Source of the DNA: Endosaccharibacter trunci
GTDB lineage: Bacteria; Pseudomonadota; Alphaproteobacteria; Acetobacterales; Acetobacteraceae
NCBI GenBank assembly: GCA_024515975.1
Contig: JAMSKV010000004.1
Location: 1-64,000, forward strand
Length of the DNA stretch: 64,000 nt
Direction of reading: 5' to 3'
The notes under the pieces were generated by a model. The model ran no database searches. It was given only the letters and a program-made list of their open reading frames with translations, and was not told the DNA's origin. A program made the translations under genes and the position numbers. Shown here one piece after another: positions 17,012 through 25,946 of this stretch. The stretch's first letter is position 1. The number at the start of each line of letters is the position of its first letter.

Positions 17012-18832
17012 CTACACGAGCATCAGACCCTCGTCGGTGATCTTCGCCGCCTGCCCCGCCTGCGCCTCGCCCAGGATCATCTCGTTATGCGCGGCGCCCG
17101 ACGGGATCATCGGATAGCAGTTCTCGTCCTGCGCGACGCAGATATCGGCCACCACCGGACCGTCATGCGCCAGCATCGCCCGGATCACGTCGTCCAGCTC
17201 TCCCATGCAGGTGGCGCGCATGCCCGTGCCGTGGAACGCCTCGGCCAGACGCACGAAATCCGGCAGCGCCTCGCTGTAGCTTTCCGAATAGCGCGACCCG
17301 TGCAGCAATTCCTGCCACTGCCGCACCATGCCCATATAGCGGTTGTTCAGGATGAACAGCTTCACCGGCAGGCGATACTGGGCGATCGTGCCCAGCTCCT
17401 GGATGTTCATCAGCGTCGAAGCCTCGCCGGCGATATCGATCACCAGCGCATCCGGATGGCCCACCTGTACGCCGACCGCGGCCGGCAAGCCATAGCCCAT
17501 GGTGCCGAGACCGCCCGAGGTCATCCAGCGATTCGGCTTGCGATACTGGAAATGCGTCGCCGCCCACATCTGGTGCTGGCCGACCTCGGTGGTCACGAAG
17601 GTATCGCGCCCGGTCTCCAGCGCCAGCTCGTGCAGGCGGCGAATGGCGTGCTGCGGCTTGATGATGGCCGATGCGGCCTGGTCCTGCTTGAAACCCAGGC
17701 TGTCGATCGAACGCCAGGCATCGATCTGGCGCCACCATCCAGCCAGGGCCTCACGCTCGGACCCCCGGCCGTTCTCCCATTCCTCGATCATCATCGCGAT
17801 CGCGCGTCCGGCATCGCCGACGACGGGAATATCCACCTGGACGATCTTGTTGATCGAGGACGGGTCGATATCGACATGTATCTTGGTGGAGCCGGGCGAG
17901 AACGCATCCAGACGGCCGGTCACGCGGTCGTCGAAGCGCGCGCCGATATTGATCAGCAGGTCGCAGCCATGGGTGGCGAGATTGGCCTCGTAGGTGCCGT
18001 GCATGCCCAGCATGCCGACGAACAGCGGATCATCGGTGGGATAGGCGCCCAGACCCATCAAGGTCGAGGTGCAGGGGAAACCCGTCATCCGCACCAGACG
18101 GCACAGCGCCTCGGACGCAGCCGGCCCGGCATTGATCACGCCGCCGCCGGTATAGAACAGCGGCCGGCGGGCACGCCGCATCGCCGCGACGGCTTCGGCC
18201 ACGGCGGCGCGCGCCGGCTCGGACGCAGGGCGATAGGAGCGGTGCGGCGCGGAGGAGGCGGACGCATAGGGCGCCGGCCCCACCATGATGTCCTTCGGCA
18301 GGTCAATCACCACCGGCCCGGGACGTCCGGAACGGGCGACATAGAACGCCTCGTGCAGCGTACGGGCCAGATCTCCGGGGCGCTTGACCAGATAATTGTG
18401 CTTGGTGGCCGGACGGGTGATGCCGGTCGTGTCGGCTTCCTGGAACGCGTCGTTGCCGATCATGTGCGTCGGCACCTGACCGGTCAGGCAGACGATGGGA
18501 ACGGAATCCATCAGCGCGTCCACCAGCCCGGTGACGGCATTGGTCGCCCCCGGACCGGACGTCACCAGCACCACCCCCACCCTGCCGGTCGAGCGGGCAT
18601 AACCCTCCGCCGCATGCACGGCCGCCTGCTCATGGCGCACCAGGATATGCCGCACGGAGTTCTGCTTGAACAACGCATCGTAGATCGGAAGCACCGCGCC
18701 GCCCGGATAGCCGAATACGACCTCGACACCCTGCTCCTGGAGCACGCGCATCAGCACTTCCGCGCCATTGAGGGCGCTGCTGCCCGGCATGTCGGCGTGG
18801 ACGGCATCCTTCGGGTCGGTGGCGACGTTCAT
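17012..18832 (-). CDS. ilvB: Acetolactate synthase large (catalytic) subunit
   Basis: Thiamine-diphosphate enzyme condensing pyruvate with pyruvate or 2-oxobutyrate. 606 aa. Seen: VEVVFGYPGGAVLPIYDAL, the catalytic Glu in LVRHEQAAVHAAEGYAR, GDAGRAI, and the ThDP/Mg site GLGTMGYGLPAAVGVQ followed by GEASTLMN and NNRYMGMVRQWQ. In the usual GDGSFMMN motif of the ThDP-Mg site this copy reads IAGEASTLMN, with Glu where Asp is usual in many homologues, a detail worth checking. The gene leads the ilvB-ilvN-ilvC order. Confidence 0.95.
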   Translation of the reverse strand: MNVATDPKDAVHADMPGSSALNGAEVLMRVLQEQGVEVVFGYPGGAVLPIYDALFKQNSVRHILVRHEQAAVHAAEGYARSTGRVGVVLVTSGPGATNAVTGLVDALMDSVPIVCLTGQVPTHMIGNDAFQEADTTGITRPATKHNYLVKRPGDLARTLHEAFYVARSGRPGPVVIDLPKDIMVGPAPYASASSAPHRSYRPASEPARAAVAEAVAAMRRARRPLFYTGGGVINAGPAASEALCRLVRMTGFPCTSTLMGLGAYPTDDPLFVGMLGMHGTYEANLATHGCDLLINIGARFDDRVTGRLDAFSPGSTKIHVDIDPSSINKIVQVDIPVVGDAGRAIAMMIEEWENGRGSEREALAGWWRQIDAWRSIDSLGFKQDQAASAIIKPQHAIRRLHELALETGRDTFVTTEVGQHQMWAATHFQYRKPNRWMTSGGLGTMGYGLPAAVGVQVGHPDALVIDIAGEASTLMNIQELGTIAQYRLPVKLFILNNRYMGMVRQWQELLHGSRYSESYSEALPDFVRLAEAFHGTGMRATCMGELDDVIRAMLAHDGPVVADICVAQDENCYPMIPSGAAHNEMILGEAQAGQAAKITDEGLMLV

Positions 18833-18904
18833 AAACCTGCTCCAGTGACGCGCTGATCGGATCCAACCCTGCGGGGCCGGAAAACGGCTGGCGACGAGGC
18901 TGCT

Positions 18905-19951
18905 CTAGGCAAACACACCGGGGGCGTCAACATCGCTGCGAACGAATGGGATCAGTTTATCGGCAAATCTTTCTATTTCTTGCTGTATACCAGCCATGCG
19001 CTTTTCTAAAATTACCGTTCGTCTCGTCTTCGCCAGAGGGTGATGGGCAAACCAGGTCGCCTGGCGCTTAGTGTAGCGAGCCTGCGAGGACACCGCCCGT
19101 CGCGTGGCGTCCGCCAGATCACATTCGCCGCGCAGAACCGCGCTCAGCTCCGGCACGCCATGCGCCCGCATCGCCGGCAGCTCCGGCGAAAGATCGAGCG
19201 CCAGCAGGGCACGCACCTCCTCCATCGCGCCGCGCTCCAGCATCGCGTCGAACCGTGCCGCGATCGCCGCGCGCAGAACCGGGCGCGGGGGCGCCAGGCG
19301 GATCGCAGTGAAGCGATAAGGCGCGGCGGGCAGGCCGGGAACGCTGGCCCATTCCGCCATGCCACGCCCGGTGCCGCGCCACACCTCCCAGGCGCGGGCG
19401 ACGCGCTGCCCGTCCGATGGACGCAGCCGCGCGGCGCTGTCCGGATCGACCTCGGCCAGACGTGCGTGCATCGCCGCGGACCCGATTCCGGCCAGCATGG
19501 CGCGCGCTTCCGCCCGCGCCGCATCGCCGGGATCGTCGATCGCCGACAGACCGTCGGTGAGCGCGCGCAGATAGAGCCCGGTGCCGCCGCACAGGATCGG
19601 CAGGCGCCCCGCCGCCCAGGCGGCCTCCATCGCCGAGAGCGCCGCTTCACGCCACCAGGCGACGTTGCCGGGCTCGGCCGGAGACCGGACTCCGTAAAGC
19701 CGGTGCGGCGCCAGCGCCTCGTCCCCGGGGTCGGGCCGTGCCGTCAGAATGTGCAGCCCGGCATAGACCTGCATCGAGTCCGCATTGATCACGGTGCCGC
19801 CAAGGCGCATCGCCAAGGCAAGCGCCAGGGCGGATTTCCCGCTGCAGGTCGGCCCGGCGACGATCAGGCAGTCCGGCGCGCGCCCGCCTAAACCTCCGGC
19901 CCTCGAACCTCCCGGACCGGGATCGCCGGAACCCGAACCTTCCGGGCTCAT
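18905..19951 (-). CDS. miaA: tRNA dimethylallyltransferase
   Basis: Transfers a dimethylallyl group to A37 of tRNAs reading UNN codons. Seen: P-loop VAGPTCSGKSALALAL, INADSMQVYAGL, GGTGLYLRALTDG, and the C-terminal SSQARYTKRQATWFAHH. An in-frame ORF extends upstream to 20032, but that stretch is Gly/Pro/Ser low complexity; ATG 19951 is chosen and still leaves such a leader, so the start is uncertain. Divergent from serB. Confidence 0.93.
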   Translation of the reverse strand: MSPEGSGSGDPGPGGSRAGGLGGRAPDCLIVAGPTCSGKSALALALAMRLGGTVINADSMQVYAGLHILTARPDPGDEALAPHRLYGVRSPAEPGNVAWWREAALSAMEAAWAAGRLPILCGGTGLYLRALTDGLSAIDDPGDAARAEARAMLAGIGSAAMHARLAEVDPDSAARLRPSDGQRVARAWEVWRGTGRGMAEWASVPGLPAAPYRFTAIRLAPPRPVLRAAIAARFDAMLERGAMEEVRALLALDLSPELPAMRAHGVPELSAVLRGECDLADATRRAVSSQARYTKRQATWFAHHPLAKTRRTVILEKRMAGIQQEIERFADKLIPFVRSDVDAPGVFA

Positions 19952-20155
19952 GAAACGGGAAGCGGACAGCCCCGCATCCGAACGGTCCGAACCCGGCATG
20001 TCCGGGCCCGGAGATTGCATGGATGCCCGCATGGCTATTCAGACCCGCTTTTATTCGCCTTGTCCGTCATTCCCATCCCTGCCACCACCCTCCGCCCTGG
20101 CCGGCACATGGTTCCGTTCGGCCGTCCGCCCGACCGAAAGCGCGTTTCTCCGCCC

Positions 20156-21070
20156 ATGACGCTTCCCTATGTGCTTACCCTCGTCGCGGCACGAGACGCC
20201 ACGACCCTGTCGCGCAGCGTCGTGGAGGAAGCCCGCGCCCTTGTCTCCGGCGCGGAGCCGGTCGAGCTGTCGCCCGGCGAGGCGGTGGACATCCCCTGCC
20301 CGCCTCTGCCCGATCCCGTGTCCGGCGCGTTTTCCGGCGCCGAGCACACCCTGCCGCGCATCCGCGAACGGTTCTCCGCCCAGCATGTCGACGTGCTCCT
20401 GACCCGTTCGCGCGGGCGGCGCAAGGGGCTGCTGGTCGCGGACATGGACAGCACGATCGTCCAGAACGAGACGCTGGACGACCTGGCCGCGCGCGCCGGT
20501 CTCGGCGAGCGCGTCTCCGCCATCACGGCCCGGTCGATGAACGGCGAGATCGCCTTCGACCGGGCCCTGCGCGAACGCGTGGCCCTGCTGCGCGGCCTCG
20601 ACGTCTCGGCCCTGGACGAGACCTGGGCCGAGACCCGCCTCGCCCCCGGCGCGCGCACCCTGGTCGCCACCATGCGCGCCCACAACGCCACCGCGGCACT
20701 GGTCTCCGGCGGCTTCACCTTCTTCACCGAGCGCGTCGCCGCGGCCTGCGGCTTCGACAGCCACCACGCCAACCGGCTTCTGATCGAGGAAAGCCGCCTG
20801 ACCGGGGCGGTGGAGGAACCGATCCTGGACCGCGCCGCCAAGCTCGACACCTTGCGCGCGCTGGCGGCCGAACGGCGGCTGCAGATCGGCGCTACCCTGG
20901 CCGTCGGCGATGGCGCCAACGATCTCGACATGCTGAGCGCTGCAGGCCTCGGCATCGCCTTCCACGCCAAGCCGGTGGTGGCGGCCCAGGCGCGCAACCG
21001 CATCGACCACGCCGATCTGCGCGCGCTTCTGTTCGCGCAGGGCTACAGGGCGGCGGATTTCCGCGAATGA
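20156..21070 (+). CDS. serB: Phosphoserine phosphatase
   Basis: Last step of serine synthesis, hydrolysing phosphoserine. 304 aa from ATG 20156. HAD signature: nucleophile motif DMDST at 96-100, motif II VSGGFTFF, motif III Lys in DRAAKLDTL, and GDGANDLDML as motif IV. The N-terminal ~85 residues form the ACT-like domain usual for the longer bacterial SerB. The next gene overlaps by 4 bases. Confidence 0.95.
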   Translation: MTLPYVLTLVAARDATTLSRSVVEEARALVSGAEPVELSPGEAVDIPCPPLPDPVSGAFSGAEHTLPRIRERFSAQHVDVLLTRSRGRRKGLLVADMDSTIVQNETLDDLAARAGLGERVSAITARSMNGEIAFDRALRERVALLRGLDVSALDETWAETRLAPGARTLVATMRAHNATAALVSGGFTFFTERVAAACGFDSHHANRLLIEESRLTGAVEEPILDRAAKLDTLRALAAERRLQIGATLAVGDGANDLDMLSAAGLGIAFHAKPVVAAQARNRIDHADLRALLFAQGYRAADFRE

Positions 21071-21879
21071 CGCGTCTCTGGATCCTCTCGGACCTGCATC
21101 TGGAAGCGACGCATTATCCGCAGGTTTTCCGGCCCGGGCGTCCCGATTTCGACGTCCTGGTGGTGGCGGGCGACGTGTTCGAGGGCGACCCGGACCATGC
21201 GCTGCGCATCGTCGCCGATCTCGCGGACGGCAAGCCGGCGGTATTCGTGATGGGCAATCACGAATACTGGCACGGCATGGTGCCGGGCGATCTGGCGGCG
21301 GCCCGCATGGAGGCGCAACGCCTCGGCGTGACCTTGCTGGAAGGCGACGAGGTCGAGATCGCCGGGCTGCGCTTCCTGGGCGGCACGCTCTGGGCCGATG
21401 GCAGCATGGGCAGCCATCGCACCCCGCCGGGCGCGCGCGCCGGCGAGCCGATCCAGGTCGCGGCAGGCGTGGAAGGGCACCGCCCGCTGACCAACGCCGA
21501 CGCGGCACGGCTGCACTCGCAGCTTCGCACCCGGCTCGAAGTGCAGCTCTCGATCCCGCGCGACGCCCGGCCGGTGGTGGTGGTGACCCATCACGCGCCG
21601 CACCCGCTTTGCATCGCCGAGCACCTGCGCGGCTCCTGGAGCGCCGGCAACTCCGCGTCCGACCTGTCGCATCTGACCGATACGGGGCTGGTGGATCTCT
21701 GGGTGCACGGCCACACCCACTGCACCCATCTGCTGCGCCGCCCGCTCGGCACGCGGATCGTGTCCAACGCCGCCGGGCCGCGCAACAGCAACCCCGCCTT
21801 CCGGGACGACTTCGTGCTGGTGGTCGTTCCCTCCAATGACGGCGGCCCCGCCCAGATCCGCCTCGCCGACGCCAGCTGA
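21067..21879 (+). CDS. Metallophosphoesterase
   Basis: Calcineurin-like phosphoesterase of 270 aa. Seen in order: DLHLE at the start, VVAGDVFEG, MGNHEYWHG, VTHHAPH and VHGHTH, the full set of metal-binding motifs. The substrate cannot be told from sequence. It overlaps serB by ATGA, suggesting co-transcription. The hairpin repeat begins 17 bases after its stop. Confidence 0.88.
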   Translation: MTRLWILSDLHLEATHYPQVFRPGRPDFDVLVVAGDVFEGDPDHALRIVADLADGKPAVFVMGNHEYWHGMVPGDLAAARMEAQRLGVTLLEGDEVEIAGLRFLGGTLWADGSMGSHRTPPGARAGEPIQVAAGVEGHRPLTNADAARLHSQLRTRLEVQLSIPRDARPVVVVTHHAPHPLCIAEHLRGSWSAGNSASDLSHLTDTGLVDLWVHGHTHCTHLLRRPLGTRIVSNAAGPRNSNPAFRDDFVLVVVPSNDGGPAQIRLADAS

Positions 21880-21895
21880 GGGAGGGAAACGAAGA

Positions 21896-22030
21896 GGATC
21901 TTCTTTTTCTGAAGAAAAAGAAGCAAAAAGACTTCTTTCCGTTTTGGTTCTGAATATGCGGCGCGCTCAGAGCCAAACGGAGAGAAGTTCTTTGGTTCTT
22001 TCTTTCAAGAAAGAACATCTCTTATTCTCT
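21896..22030 (+). repeat. Dispersed palindromic repeat, copy A (three hairpins)
   Basis: Hairpin 1: CTTCTTTTTC (21900-21909) with GAAAAAGAAG (21914-21923). Then AAGCAAAAAGACTTCT and an imperfect hairpin 2 formed by the CCGTTTTGG and CCAAACGG arms. Hairpin 3: GTTCTTTCTT (21995-22004) with AAGAAAGAAC (22007-22016). The longest of five related copies in the window; it follows the phosphoesterase gene directly. Bases 22031-22178 show nothing else. Confidence 0.8.
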
Positions 22031-22178
22031 CCATCACAAGAAGACGCCCTTTATCGCTCCGGCTTCCTTCCCCAATATAGAGCGGTGGTGAAACGGCGCT
22101 CGGTTCTTCCGCCGAACCGAACGCGCATCAACTCCGCCAGCCCGTCCAGAAAACGCATGCGCAACCCGTGCCGGCCGC

Positions 22179-23258
22179 TCAACGCCGACGCGCCAGGGAC
22201 GGAAACCGCATGACCGGACGCCAGCCCGGCGTGCGGGGCCGGTCGAGCGCTTCCATCCTGCGCGAGAAGACCGCACAGGCATGGTCGTAGAACGGCCGGT
22301 CCACCTCGGTCATCGCATCCAGCAGCGCGTCGATCTCCGGCGTGACCGGCTCCGGCGGCAGCGTCACGAAATCGTCGTCGGTGGTCGCCAGCGTGTCCAG
22401 CACCTGGCGCGGCGCGATTTCGGGCATGTCGAGCCCGAGCTGGGCGTTCAAAAGGCGCCGGCTGTCCTCGAAGCGCTCAAGGATGCCGAACCCAGCCATG
22501 CCGTCCAGTACCGCGATCGCTTGCGCCAGCACGTCGCCCGGCCGGTCGAGCAGCCTGTGCCCGACGCCGATACTCCATTCGCCGTGGCTGCGCGTAAGCT
22601 GCCCCGCCATGCCGTCGCGCAGCAGCGTATGGAAGCGCACCTCGTCATGCGAGAAGAAGGCGGCCGCATCCATCTCCCGCGCCATCGGGATCAGCACGTA
22701 GCGGTCGCGCATCGGATGCGGCCGATGCGATTTCCAGAACCTGTAGAGCGAGAAGAGACGCTTCTTCGGTTCGCGCAGCATGGTCAGCACACGGACGCGT
22801 CCGGGGATGGACGCGCAATAGGCCCGGTCGAAATGGCCGGAGAAAAGGGAAAAGCGGGCGAGTTCGTTGATGGTCCAGTCGCCCAGAGAGGCATCCCTTT
22901 CCGGACAGACCTGTTCGGGCGGGAACTGGGTGCACAGCATGGCATGCAGCGTGGTTCCGCCGCATTTCTCGATATGCACGAAGGCCAGACGATCGCGGTC
23001 CAGTTCCGGACGGCACAAGGCGAAGCCGCGCTGCAGCAGCAACCGCCGATTACGGAACTCGTCCGATTGCAGCAGCGAATGCTGGAAGTCGATCACCTCG
23101 TCCGTGGGTTGGCTGAAATGGCCGCGGCACTGGGCGATCTCCTCCGGCCGCGGCAACCGGCCCAAAAGCCATTGATAGCCGGCGACGATATCGGTCTCAC
23201 TCAGCAATCCGCGTCCTCCCCATGGGCGAGCCGCGACATTGCCCCAATTTTGTTTCAT
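22179..23258 (-). CDS. Sulfotransferase-family protein with DUF4214-like N-terminus
   Basis: 359 aa from ATG 23258 (GTG 23300 possible). Residues about 18-75 (LSETDIVAGYQWLLGRLPRP, SLLQSDEFRNRRLL) resemble the DUF4214 helical module found in surface and glycan proteins. The rest is a sulfotransferase: FVHIEKCGGTTLHAML near 93-108 is the 5'-phosphosulfate-binding loop and RVLTMLREPKKRLFSLYRF is the 3'-phosphate motif of PAPS-dependent enzymes. The acceptor is unknown; the N-terminal module suggests an exported or carbohydrate substrate. Convergent with serB and the phosphoesterase. Confidence 0.8.
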   Translation of the reverse strand: MKQNWGNVAARPWGGRGLLSETDIVAGYQWLLGRLPRPEEIAQCRGHFSQPTDEVIDFQHSLLQSDEFRNRRLLLQRGFALCRPELDRDRLAFVHIEKCGGTTLHAMLCTQFPPEQVCPERDASLGDWTINELARFSLFSGHFDRAYCASIPGRVRVLTMLREPKKRLFSLYRFWKSHRPHPMRDRYVLIPMAREMDAAAFFSHDEVRFHTLLRDGMAGQLTRSHGEWSIGVGHRLLDRPGDVLAQAIAVLDGMAGFGILERFEDSRRLLNAQLGLDMPEIAPRQVLDTLATTDDDFVTLPPEPVTPEIDALLDAMTEVDRPFYDHACAVFSRRMEALDRPRTPGWRPVMRFPSLARRR

Positions 23259-23326
23259 CGGTGTGTCAGCTTTGCGTGTGCGCCATGCTGGCGAGGCCAC
23301 GCGGCCCGTGCGAGGATCACTACGCC

Positions 23327-24550
23327 ATGTCCGATGCCGTCCTGCTCGATCCCGTCCTGCTACGCGATCGCTTTTCGCAAGCCCTTTCCGCGATGTACCG
23401 GCAGGAAGTGCCGCTCTACGGCGATCTGCTGCGGATTGTAGCCGATACCAACCGCGCGGCGGGGGGCGCCGACGATCAGCGCCTCGGCAGCGAGCGCCAC
23501 GGCGCCATCCGCGTCGGAACGGCCGCGGAGTTGCGGTTGATCGCCCGCCTGTTCGCGGTCATGGGCATGCGACCGGTCGGGTATTACGACCTGGCCTCGG
23601 CCGGCGTCCCGGTTCATTCCACCGCCTTTCGCCCGGTGCGCATCGCCGATCTCGACCGCAGCCCGTTCCGCGTCTTCACCTCGCTGCTGCGCCCCGAGCT
23701 GATCGCCGATGCGGCGCTGCGCGAGGAAGCCCTGGCGATCCTGGCGGCGCGACGCCTCGGCAGCGACCGGCTCGACGCGCTTCTCGCCCGCGCCGAGGCC
23801 GAAGGCGGCCTGCCGGCGGAAGACGCGCCGGCGCTGATCGCGGAAGCCCTGTCCTTGTTCCGCTGGCACGACAGCGCCACCGTGTCCGCCGCGCTCTACG
23901 CCAGGCTGCGCGCGGCGCATCCTCTGGTGGCGGACGTGGTATGTTTCCGCGGCCCGCACATCAACCACCTCACGCCACGCACGCTCGACATCGATGCGGC
24001 GCAGGCCGCGATGCGCGCCGCCGGCATGAACCCCAAGGCGGTGATCGAGGGACCGCCGCGCCGCAAGGCGCCGATCCTGCTGCGGCAGACCAGCTTCCAG
24101 GCCCTGTCGGAAACCGTGCGTTTCAGCGACGCGCCCGGGACCCATACCGCGCGCTTCGGCGAAATCGAGCAGCGTGGCACGGCGCTGACCCCTGCCGGGC
24201 GGGCGCTCTACGACGCGGCGCTGGACCGGCTCCAGGCCGAACGGGCTGCGGGCCGCTCGCGCGACGAGGCGGAGGCGATCAGTTTCGCCGCCCTGCCGGA
24301 CGATCCGGACGCGCTGCGCGAGACCGGCCTCGCCTTTTTCGATCGGCGGACCGGCCTGCCGCTGCTCTACGAGGATTTCCTGCCCGTCAGCGCCGCCGGC
24401 ATCTTCCGCTCCAACCTGGGGTCCGAAGCAGGCGAGAACGGTCTCGAAGCCGGAACGCGCGCGGCGCTCGAAGACGCGATCGGCACAAGGCTGCTCGACG
24501 AAATGGCGCTTTACGCCGCCCAGGCTGACGGAAGAGACGATTTCTCCTGA
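23327..24550 (+). CDS. hglS: 2-oxoadipate dioxygenase/decarboxylase homologue (DUF1338, HglS/YdcJ)
   Basis: 407 aa from ATG 23327, with GAGG upstream. The family uses Fe(II) to turn 2-oxoadipate into 2-hydroxyglutarate in D-lysine catabolism. Seen: SERHGAIRVG (His58, Arg62), HINHLTPRTLDID (His214) and FGEIEQRG, which appear to be the two-His-one-Glu metal site and substrate Arg of the characterised enzyme. The length is somewhat short of the usual 430-460. No other lysine catabolic gene lies nearby, so the physiological substrate is open. Confidence 0.8.
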   Translation: MSDAVLLDPVLLRDRFSQALSAMYRQEVPLYGDLLRIVADTNRAAGGADDQRLGSERHGAIRVGTAAELRLIARLFAVMGMRPVGYYDLASAGVPVHSTAFRPVRIADLDRSPFRVFTSLLRPELIADAALREEALAILAARRLGSDRLDALLARAEAEGGLPAEDAPALIAEALSLFRWHDSATVSAALYARLRAAHPLVADVVCFRGPHINHLTPRTLDIDAAQAAMRAAGMNPKAVIEGPPRRKAPILLRQTSFQALSETVRFSDAPGTHTARFGEIEQRGTALTPAGRALYDAALDRLQAERAAGRSRDEAEAISFAALPDDPDALRETGLAFFDRRTGLPLLYEDFLPVSAAGIFRSNLGSEAGENGLEAGTRAALEDAIGTRLLDEMALYAAQADGRDDFS

Positions 24551-24597
24551 AAGAAAAATCGGAAATCTCGCTTACTCGACTCTACGCAGCCCCACGC

Positions 24598-24653
24598 ACT
24601 CCACACCAAACGGCCAGAAGTCTTTTTGCTTCTTTTTCTTCAGAAGAAGATCA
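24598..24653 (-). repeat. Dispersed palindromic repeat, copy B
   Basis: Reverse-oriented copy: read on the minus strand it has GATCTTCTTCTGAAGAAAAAG, here positions 24632-24652, then GCAAAAAGACTTCTGGCCGTTTGG. It lies between hglS and the Nudix gene, which converge. The stem is shortened compared with copy A. Confidence 0.75.
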
Positions 24654-24655
24654 CT

Positions 24656-25240
24656 TCAGCCGGCAGCCAGAACCCGCGCCAGATCCAGCAGCATTCGCGC
24701 CGTCGCCCCCCAGATATCCTCTTCCTCATGCGGCCAGCTCCAGGAACCGGCGCGCGGCCCCTCGGTGATGCGCTGCGGCGCGGCCGGATCCAGCAGAACC
24801 GAGAGCGGCAGGCCGAACACGGCGGCGACCTCGGCCTCTGAAGGCCGCCAGCGTGCCGTCGCAGGCAGAAGCGCCACGACCGGGGTGATGGCGAAGCGGC
24901 CATTGAACGTCGTCGTCTCTCGCAGGCAGCCGAGCAGCTCGCACGATGCCGGGTCGAGCGCGATCTCCTCCTGCGCCTCGCGCAACGCGGTCGCGGCCGC
25001 GTCCCGGTCGCCCGGATCGGCGCGTCCGCCCGGAAAACTCACCTGCCCCGGATGATGACGCAAACGCGCCGAACGACGCGTCAGCAGAACGAAGGGCTCC
25101 GGCGCCATCACGATCGGCACCAGCACCGCGGCCCGCTGCGCCAGCCCGGCGGGGGATTCGGCCGGCCAGGACGGGATCGGGGCCAGAACGCCCAGTTTGC
25201 GCTTCAGCCAGGCGGAGCTGACCGCCACAACATCGACCAT
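24656..25240 (-). CDS. Nudix hydrolase, CoA pyrophosphatase type
   Basis: 194 aa from ATG 25240; an ORF extension to 25300 overlaps the upstream gene. Nudix box: GGRADPGDRDAAATALREAQ then EEIAL, with REAQEE as the metal-binding core. FPGG before it and the C-terminal RWRPSEAEVAAVFGLPLSVL match the NudL/CoAse group that splits coenzyme A and similar pyrophosphates. Starts 4 bases after the anti-sigma gene, so it is likely the third gene of the sigma operon. Confidence 0.85.
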   Translation of the reverse strand: MVDVVAVSSAWLKRKLGVLAPIPSWPAESPAGLAQRAAVLVPIVMAPEPFVLLTRRSARLRHHPGQVSFPGGRADPGDRDAAATALREAQEEIALDPASCELLGCLRETTTFNGRFAITPVVALLPATARWRPSEAEVAAVFGLPLSVLLDPAAPQRITEGPRAGSWSWPHEEEDIWGATARMLLDLARVLAAG

Positions 25241-25244
25241 GCCG

Positions 25245-25946
25245 TCAGTCCGGCAGCGACAGGGCGCCGCTGAACAGAACCGGGCCTGTGGGCCGGCCAT
25301 CGGGCGCGCCGCCGCGCGGCTCGAGCGTGACCAGGAGCTTGCTGTCGCCCATCGGCAGCATCGCGCTGTGCAGGTGGCGGCCGGCCGGCGGCAGAACGCC
25401 CAGCGGCTGCGGCTCGCTCGCGCCCGCGGGCAGCGACCACAACTCCATGTCGCGATCCGACGGGATGTCGCCGGGATGCAGCGGCATCACCTGCACCACC
25501 CCGTCCGACCGCGTTTCCACCACGAAAGCCGGTTGCGGCTCGCCCGGTCTGGACAAAGCCGCGACCGGCACGGCCATGGGGGTGCGGTCCATCAGTACCA
25601 CGAAGGCGATACCGGCGGCCATCAGGAACGAGACGGCCGTGATCGCCTTCCAGAAGGCCGCCGACATCTCGGTGCGATTCGACCGGACCGGCATCGCCGG
25701 TGCGCGCAGCCCGGGTGCGTGCACGCTGCGCTCGATACGGGTCCACAACGCGATCGGCGGCATCACCGGCGGCACTTCGGCGGCAAGTGTGGCCAGGGTC
25801 TGCTCCCAGAAAGCGATCTCGGCCCGCATCGCGGGATCGCCGTCCAGTTCCCGCCTCAAACGGGCGCGCTCGTCGGCCGGCAGCGTGCCGAGCACGTAGT
25901 CCCCTGCCAGAAGCAGCCGCTCCTCCGGCTCCCCGAACCCGGTCAT
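25245..25946 (-). CDS. Anti-sigma factor, RskA/ChrR-like
   Basis: 233 aa. The N-terminal ~75 residues (LLLAGDYVLGTLPADERARL) form an anti-sigma domain that holds the ECF sigma factor. One membrane helix follows at about 97-117 (AITAVSFLMAAGIAFVVLM), and the outer domain ends with the RskA-type PLGVLPPAGRHLHSAMLP and FSGALSLP. ATG 25946 overlaps the sigma stop by 4 bases. It should release the sigma factor on an envelope signal; the signal is unknown. Confidence 0.88.
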   Translation of the reverse strand: MTGFGEPEERLLLAGDYVLGTLPADERARLRRELDGDPAMRAEIAFWEQTLATLAAEVPPVMPPIALWTRIERSVHAPGLRAPAMPVRSNRTEMSAAFWKAITAVSFLMAAGIAFVVLMDRTPMAVPVAALSRPGEPQPAFVVETRSDGVVQVMPLHPGDIPSDRDMELWSLPAGASEPQPLGVLPPAGRHLHSAMLPMGDSKLLVTLEPRGGAPDGRPTGPVLFSGALSLPD

